Shown here one piece after another: positions 60,643 to 64,000 of a DNA stretch of 64,000 bases. The first letter of the stretch is position 1. Each line of letters begins with the position of its first letter. A model generated the notes under the pieces. The model saw only the letters and a list, made by a program, of their open reading frames with translations, was not told the DNA's origin and did not search any database. Source of the DNA: Cytophagales bacterium (lineage in GTDB: Bacteria; Bacteroidota; Bacteroidia; Cytophagales; Bernardetiaceae); contig RDZD01000022.1 in the NCBI GenBank assembly GCA_004293815.1, positions 21,107 through 85,106 of the forward strand, written 5' to 3'. A program made the translations under genes and the position numbers.

Positions 60643-62805
60643 ATGAAGCATTTGATTTGGATTTTTTGGACAACTACTCTTTTGCTTTTTTATACTGTAA
60701 GCTCCCAGGCGCAAAGTATGTTTATGCAGATAGAGTCCAATGTTCAGCAAGGTCGTTTGTATGAGGCTAAAATTCTGGCAGACCAAATGATGCGACTGTT
60801 TTTATCTGATTCTACGCGTCGCCATGCCGAGCTTTGGTATCTCTATGGCCAAGTCTCAGAGGCTATTTATAAAACAGAAGACCAAAATTTTAAGCAACTC
60901 CAAAATGACCCGCTCGGACACACTATTTATGCTTATAGGCAGGCTGTTGCGATTTACGACACATTAGACGGCGGTATCATAGGCAAAAATGCTCTGACTA
61001 GGCTCAAGGCTCTCTATACCAATGCGGTGAACAAAGGTGTGGAACAACACAAGGCTGGTCGCTCTGAAATGGCGATTCCGTTTTTTTGGGATGCGCACCG
61101 GATTCAACCTCTTGATACACTGCCTTTGCGCTATGCCCTAAGTGCGTCTCTGGCCAGTGATAAAAAGCCCAAATTGAAAGACATTTGTTTTGAGTTGCTC
61201 AGATTGGGCTACAACAAAGCGTTTGTTTTTCAATATCTAATTGAGCAAAACAACAGCCCCCAAGAAGCAGAAAGCATTTTACACGAAGCTTATTCTCTTT
61301 ATCCCGAAAATCTGGCTTTCAGACACTTCGAAACCAATCTCCGCGATAAGCTTGGAAGCAGCCTCACAACCATCAAAAAGTTAGAGGAACTTCATAGAAA
61401 GGATAGCCTTAATACGCTTTATATCAATAACTTAATTACGTTGAATCAAAAGTTGTTTCGCTGGCGTGAAACCGAGAAGTACTATAAAAAAATTTATGCC
61501 CTAGACTCTAGCCGCTACGATGTGGTCTATCAGATAGGCACTTATTATTACAACGAAGGCTTGAAAGCAGCTTATAGCAAAGGTATCAATGTCTACCAAA
61601 GGGAAGGCAACAAAAAAGCAACCGTTTATTTCAAAAAAGCTTTGCCATATTTACTTGAGGCACAAAAGTTTAAGAATACGGACAAGATCATATCTGCCAT
61701 CACCACTGCCCAAAATGACATTGAAAAGAGCAAGATGCCTAAGAAGAAAAAGAATATCATAGTACCACCTATGGACAAACCCATCATCATGGGCTTAGAT
61801 AGCCCTCTGGTGTGGACATACGACGACAATATAGAAGTTAAAGGCATTGTACTGGATGAGGACGGCATTTTTGAGGTTGAAATTAATGGCGTGCTGGCAT
61901 CGCTCCAGAGCGCAGACGCATTTGTGGCGCGCGTACCGCTCAAAGAAGGTGAAAATACCATCACCATACACGCGGTGGATATTGAGGGACTTACCTCTGA
62001 ACATAGCTTCAAGGTTTTTAGACAGAATAGGCAGCAACTATCCCTTAAAAATCACCTTTTAGTCATTGCCATTGATCAATACCAATACCTCGACTCTCTC
62101 AAAAATGCCGTTAGCACAAGCCAAAAACTCGCCGAAACCATAGCCAACGAATTGGATTACTTTGATCCTAGCAGAGTCAAAATGCTTGTTAATGCGGAGG
62201 CTACAGAAGAACGCATTCAACAAGAAATCACAAGTTACGCTTCTAATCTTGGGGCTAACGATAACCTGTTCATTTATATAGCAGGTAAAGGGCTTTATGA
62301 CCACGTTCAGAATGAAAGCTATTTTTATGCTTACAACAGCAAGATAGATCAGGAAAACAACCTAAGCATAGCCAAGATAAACGAACTTTTGGCTGACTGC
62401 AATGCTAAACACGTTTTGATACTAGCAGATGCCTTTTTTTCAGACAATAAACTTCTAGAGCAAAGCGGAAGAAGTTACTTCTGCCAGCCTAATAATTTTA
62501 AGTCGCGCTACGCACTATATTCTAGCCCAGTTTTTAGTCCCAGCAAAACGACTGCTTCCTACCAGAGCCTTTATTTAAAAGACAGCACCTTTACAAATAG
62601 CCTTCATAAGCCAATTTTGGCTGAAGAATATCCTTTAGCTGACTACATGGTAAGTTTTATAAAATCTCAAAAATCGCCTTTTAGCGTGTTTGATATATAT
62701 CTAGGAGCCGTTTTGCTACCTTTTTCTGATCGGAGTTTTCATTTAAATCGCTTCGCCACTAAAGACGAAGGCGGCGAATGGACTTTTTATAAAAAAAGTA
62801 ACTAG
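60643..62805 (+). CDS. TPR / Ig-like / caspase-like protein without catalytic residues
   Basis: 720 residues: signal peptide (cut near SSQAQ), helical TPR region at about 25-355, a Lys-rich linker (KMPKKKKN), a beta domain at about 380-455 (GIVLDEDGIFEVEINGVLASL), and a caspase-fold domain at about 465-620. That domain keeps the fold pattern (LLVIAIDQYQYLDSLKNAV, then NDNLFIYIAGKG, then KHVLILADAFFSD). The catalytic histidine of the GHG motif is K549, and the cysteine of the D-A-C motif is F598. It is therefore predicted to be an inactive caspase-like protein, perhaps a binding or regulatory module. No active partner is adjacent. Confidence 0.85.
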   Translation: MKHLIWIFWTTTLLLFYTVSSQAQSMFMQIESNVQQGRLYEAKILADQMMRLFLSDSTRRHAELWYLYGQVSEAIYKTEDQNFKQLQNDPLGHTIYAYRQAVAIYDTLDGGIIGKNALTRLKALYTNAVNKGVEQHKAGRSEMAIPFFWDAHRIQPLDTLPLRYALSASLASDKKPKLKDICFELLRLGYNKAFVFQYLIEQNNSPQEAESILHEAYSLYPENLAFRHFETNLRDKLGSSLTTIKKLEELHRKDSLNTLYINNLITLNQKLFRWRETEKYYKKIYALDSSRYDVVYQIGTYYYNEGLKAAYSKGINVYQREGNKKATVYFKKALPYLLEAQKFKNTDKIISAITTAQNDIEKSKMPKKKKNIIVPPMDKPIIMGLDSPLVWTYDDNIEVKGIVLDEDGIFEVEINGVLASLQSADAFVARVPLKEGENTITIHAVDIEGLTSEHSFKVFRQNRQQLSLKNHLLVIAIDQYQYLDSLKNAVSTSQKLAETIANELDYFDPSRVKMLVNAEATEERIQQEITSYASNLGANDNLFIYIAGKGLYDHVQNESYFYAYNSKIDQENNLSIAKINELLADCNAKHVLILADAFFSDNKLLEQSGRSYFCQPNNFKSRYALYSSPVFSPSKTTASYQSLYLKDSTFTNSLHKPILAEEYPLADYMVSFIKSQKSPFSVFDIYLGAVLLPFSDRSFHLNRFATKDEGGEWTFYKKSN

Positions 62806-62865
62806 GAAAGATACTTGGCTTTCAGGTTTTCCACGCGTTTGGATATGGTCTTTATAATGTCGTAA

Positions 62866-63858
62866 ATGTCTTATATAAAAGATTTTAAAGATAGCCTGCT
62901 TTCGGATGCACACCTGTGTGACTATGAAAACTTTGTGCTTGAATTATTCCGTTTTCAGGCTAATAATTGCCGTGTTTATGGCGAATACATCAAGCTCATA
63001 AATCGTTCTTTGTCAAGCATAAAAAAGATTTCGGACATCCCTTTTTTACCCATAACGCTCTTTAAGAACTACGATGTGTTGAGTCACGCCCAACAACCTA
63101 AATTCTATTTTCTAAGTAGTGGAACAAGTGGTAAAGCGAGCAGCCGGCACAGCATCGTTGATCCAGATTTTTATGAGCAGATTTCAAAAAAAATATTTGA
63201 ACATCAATATGGTTCACTGTCTGAATATCAAATATTTGCATTACTCCCTTCATACCTCGAGCAAGGTAGCTCATCTTTGGTTTATATGGTTAATGCGTTT
63301 ATCAAGCATGCTGTGCAAGGCTCAGACTTCTTTCTACACAACTTTAACGATTTAAAAAACAGAGTATTAGAAGCTGAAAAGCGTTCACAAAAGTACATCC
63401 TTTGGGGTGTGAGCTACGCACTTTTAGACTTTGCAGCCTATTTTCCAGAGCCTTTGCTCCATGCCAAGATTATAGAAACTGGTGGCATGAAAGGCAAAAG
63501 GAAAGAAATGACTAAGCAAATGCTACACGGAATACTTAAAAAGGCCTGGGGTATGGATATTATAGGCTCGGAGTATGGCATGACAGAACTGCTTTCGCAA
63601 GCGTATGCTCTTCAAGATGGCGTTTTTGAAGCACCAAGCAGCATGAAAGTGCTCTTACGCGACCCCAACGACCCTTACGATTTGACACCCCGAACGCGCC
63701 AAGGCGGCATTAACGTCATTGATTTGGCAAATATAGATAGTTGTGCATTTATAGAAACACAAGATTTGGGATTTTTAGGTCAAAAAACTAATACTTTTGA
63801 AATTGCAGGGCGTTTACAAATCTCTGATTTAAGGGGTTGTAATTTGATGCTAGGCTAG
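62866..63858 (+). CDS. LuxE-like acyl-protein synthetase
   Basis: 330 residues of the LuxE/acyl-protein synthetase family, a branch of adenylate-forming enzymes. The ATP/acyl-adenylate loop is FLSSGTSGKASSRHS (82-96) and a second motif is GSEYGMTELLSQ (about 233-244). Luciferase LuxE activates a fatty acid and passes it to a reductase, but in Bacteroidota such proteins occur without lux genes and the acyl acceptor is unknown. It follows the caspase-like gene by 60 bases in the same direction and ends in a terminator, so the two may share a transcript. Confidence 0.85.
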   Translation: MSYIKDFKDSLLSDAHLCDYENFVLELFRFQANNCRVYGEYIKLINRSLSSIKKISDIPFLPITLFKNYDVLSHAQQPKFYFLSSGTSGKASSRHSIVDPDFYEQISKKIFEHQYGSLSEYQIFALLPSYLEQGSSSLVYMVNAFIKHAVQGSDFFLHNFNDLKNRVLEAEKRSQKYILWGVSYALLDFAAYFPEPLLHAKIIETGGMKGKRKEMTKQMLHGILKKAWGMDIIGSEYGMTELLSQAYALQDGVFEAPSSMKVLLRDPNDPYDLTPRTRQGGINVIDLANIDSCAFIETQDLGFLGQKTNTFEIAGRLQISDLRGCNLMLG

Positions 63859-63916
63859 TAAAAAATCAATGGCAATGTTTTTATTAAGAGAACAGAAGCT
63901 GCTGAGCCAAGCCTTA

Positions 63917-63962
63917 ACACAAAAAAACGGTTGCCTTTTTTAAGGCAACCGTTTTTTTGTGT
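63917..63962 (+). terminator. Strong terminator after the LuxE-like gene
   Basis: 21-bp perfect stem with a TTTT loop; the right arm contains seven Ts. A convergent gene may lie beyond the window, since it works in both directions. Confidence 0.9.
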
Positions 63963-64000
63963 GTATTGTTAATTGCAACCTACACTACTCATTTTAAGAT

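Overview
The window looks like chromosomal DNA of a Bacteroidota bacterium, most likely a Cytophagales-type organism. Four things point there. First, the M43 protease at 32037-34859 ends in a type IX secretion sorting domain. Second, at least nine promoters fit the Bacteroidota consensus TTG/TTTG, 18-20 bases, TAnnTTTG, and genes generally lack a clear Shine-Dalgarno. Third, there are families typical of the phylum: DUF1573, DUF4476, TPR-SpoIIE phosphatases, BatA and the GreA-like small protein. Fourth, many genes encode lipoproteins. No rRNA, tRNA, CRISPR array or insertion sequence was recognised.

Layout. 1-417: the end of a CHAT-domain gene. 675-5701: a pyruvate-dehydrogenase-type E2, a duplicated-domain membrane or secreted protein, then leftward clpP, efp and a UbiA prenyltransferase. 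6099-11194: a haem/cytochrome block (ccmF, hemH, ctaB) ending in a GreA-like gene. 11195-12538: a SiaB/SiaC-like signalling pair behind a strong promoter. 12619-20194: a lipoprotein MsrB, a lipoprotein, a BamA/TamA-like barrel, a small membrane protein, a TIGR01777 epimerase, a membrane-anchored spermidine-synthase-like protein, a GNAT and an EI24 protein. 20493-31965: metabolism and envelope genes (eno, fatty-acid desaturase, DUF1573, gdhA, a nitrilase-family hydrolase operon, a coiled-coil lipoprotein, gcvT). 32037-41700: a secreted M43 protease and two TPR-SpoIIE phosphatases flanking two exported proteins. 41937-57372: M15 peptidase, waaA, accC, ribE, mreD, a TMTC-like membrane TPR protein, batA and its partner, a CrtI/CrtISO-like oxidoreductase, a TPR protein and pcrA/uvrD.

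57373-64000 is the accessory part. About 1.6 kb holds decayed genes: a C-terminal remnant with its terminator, then a secreted-protein pseudogene with two A-run insertions and a lost ATG. Palindromic and tandem repeats lie beside them. Next come two exported proteins, an 80-bp CAAA/TAAA microsatellite, a TPR/Ig/caspase-like protein lacking both catalytic residues, and a LuxE-like acyl-protein synthetase.

Functional links that can be argued: ccmF-hemH-ctaB supply haem to cytochromes. SiaB/SiaC-like proteins and the SpoIIE phosphatases could form a partner-switching signal chain, as in the Pseudomonas SiaABC system, although they are encoded 23-27 kb apart here. No single undescribed system is proven; the inactive caspase-like protein, the microsatellite-flanked exported gene and the SiaBC/SpoIIE set are the best leads.
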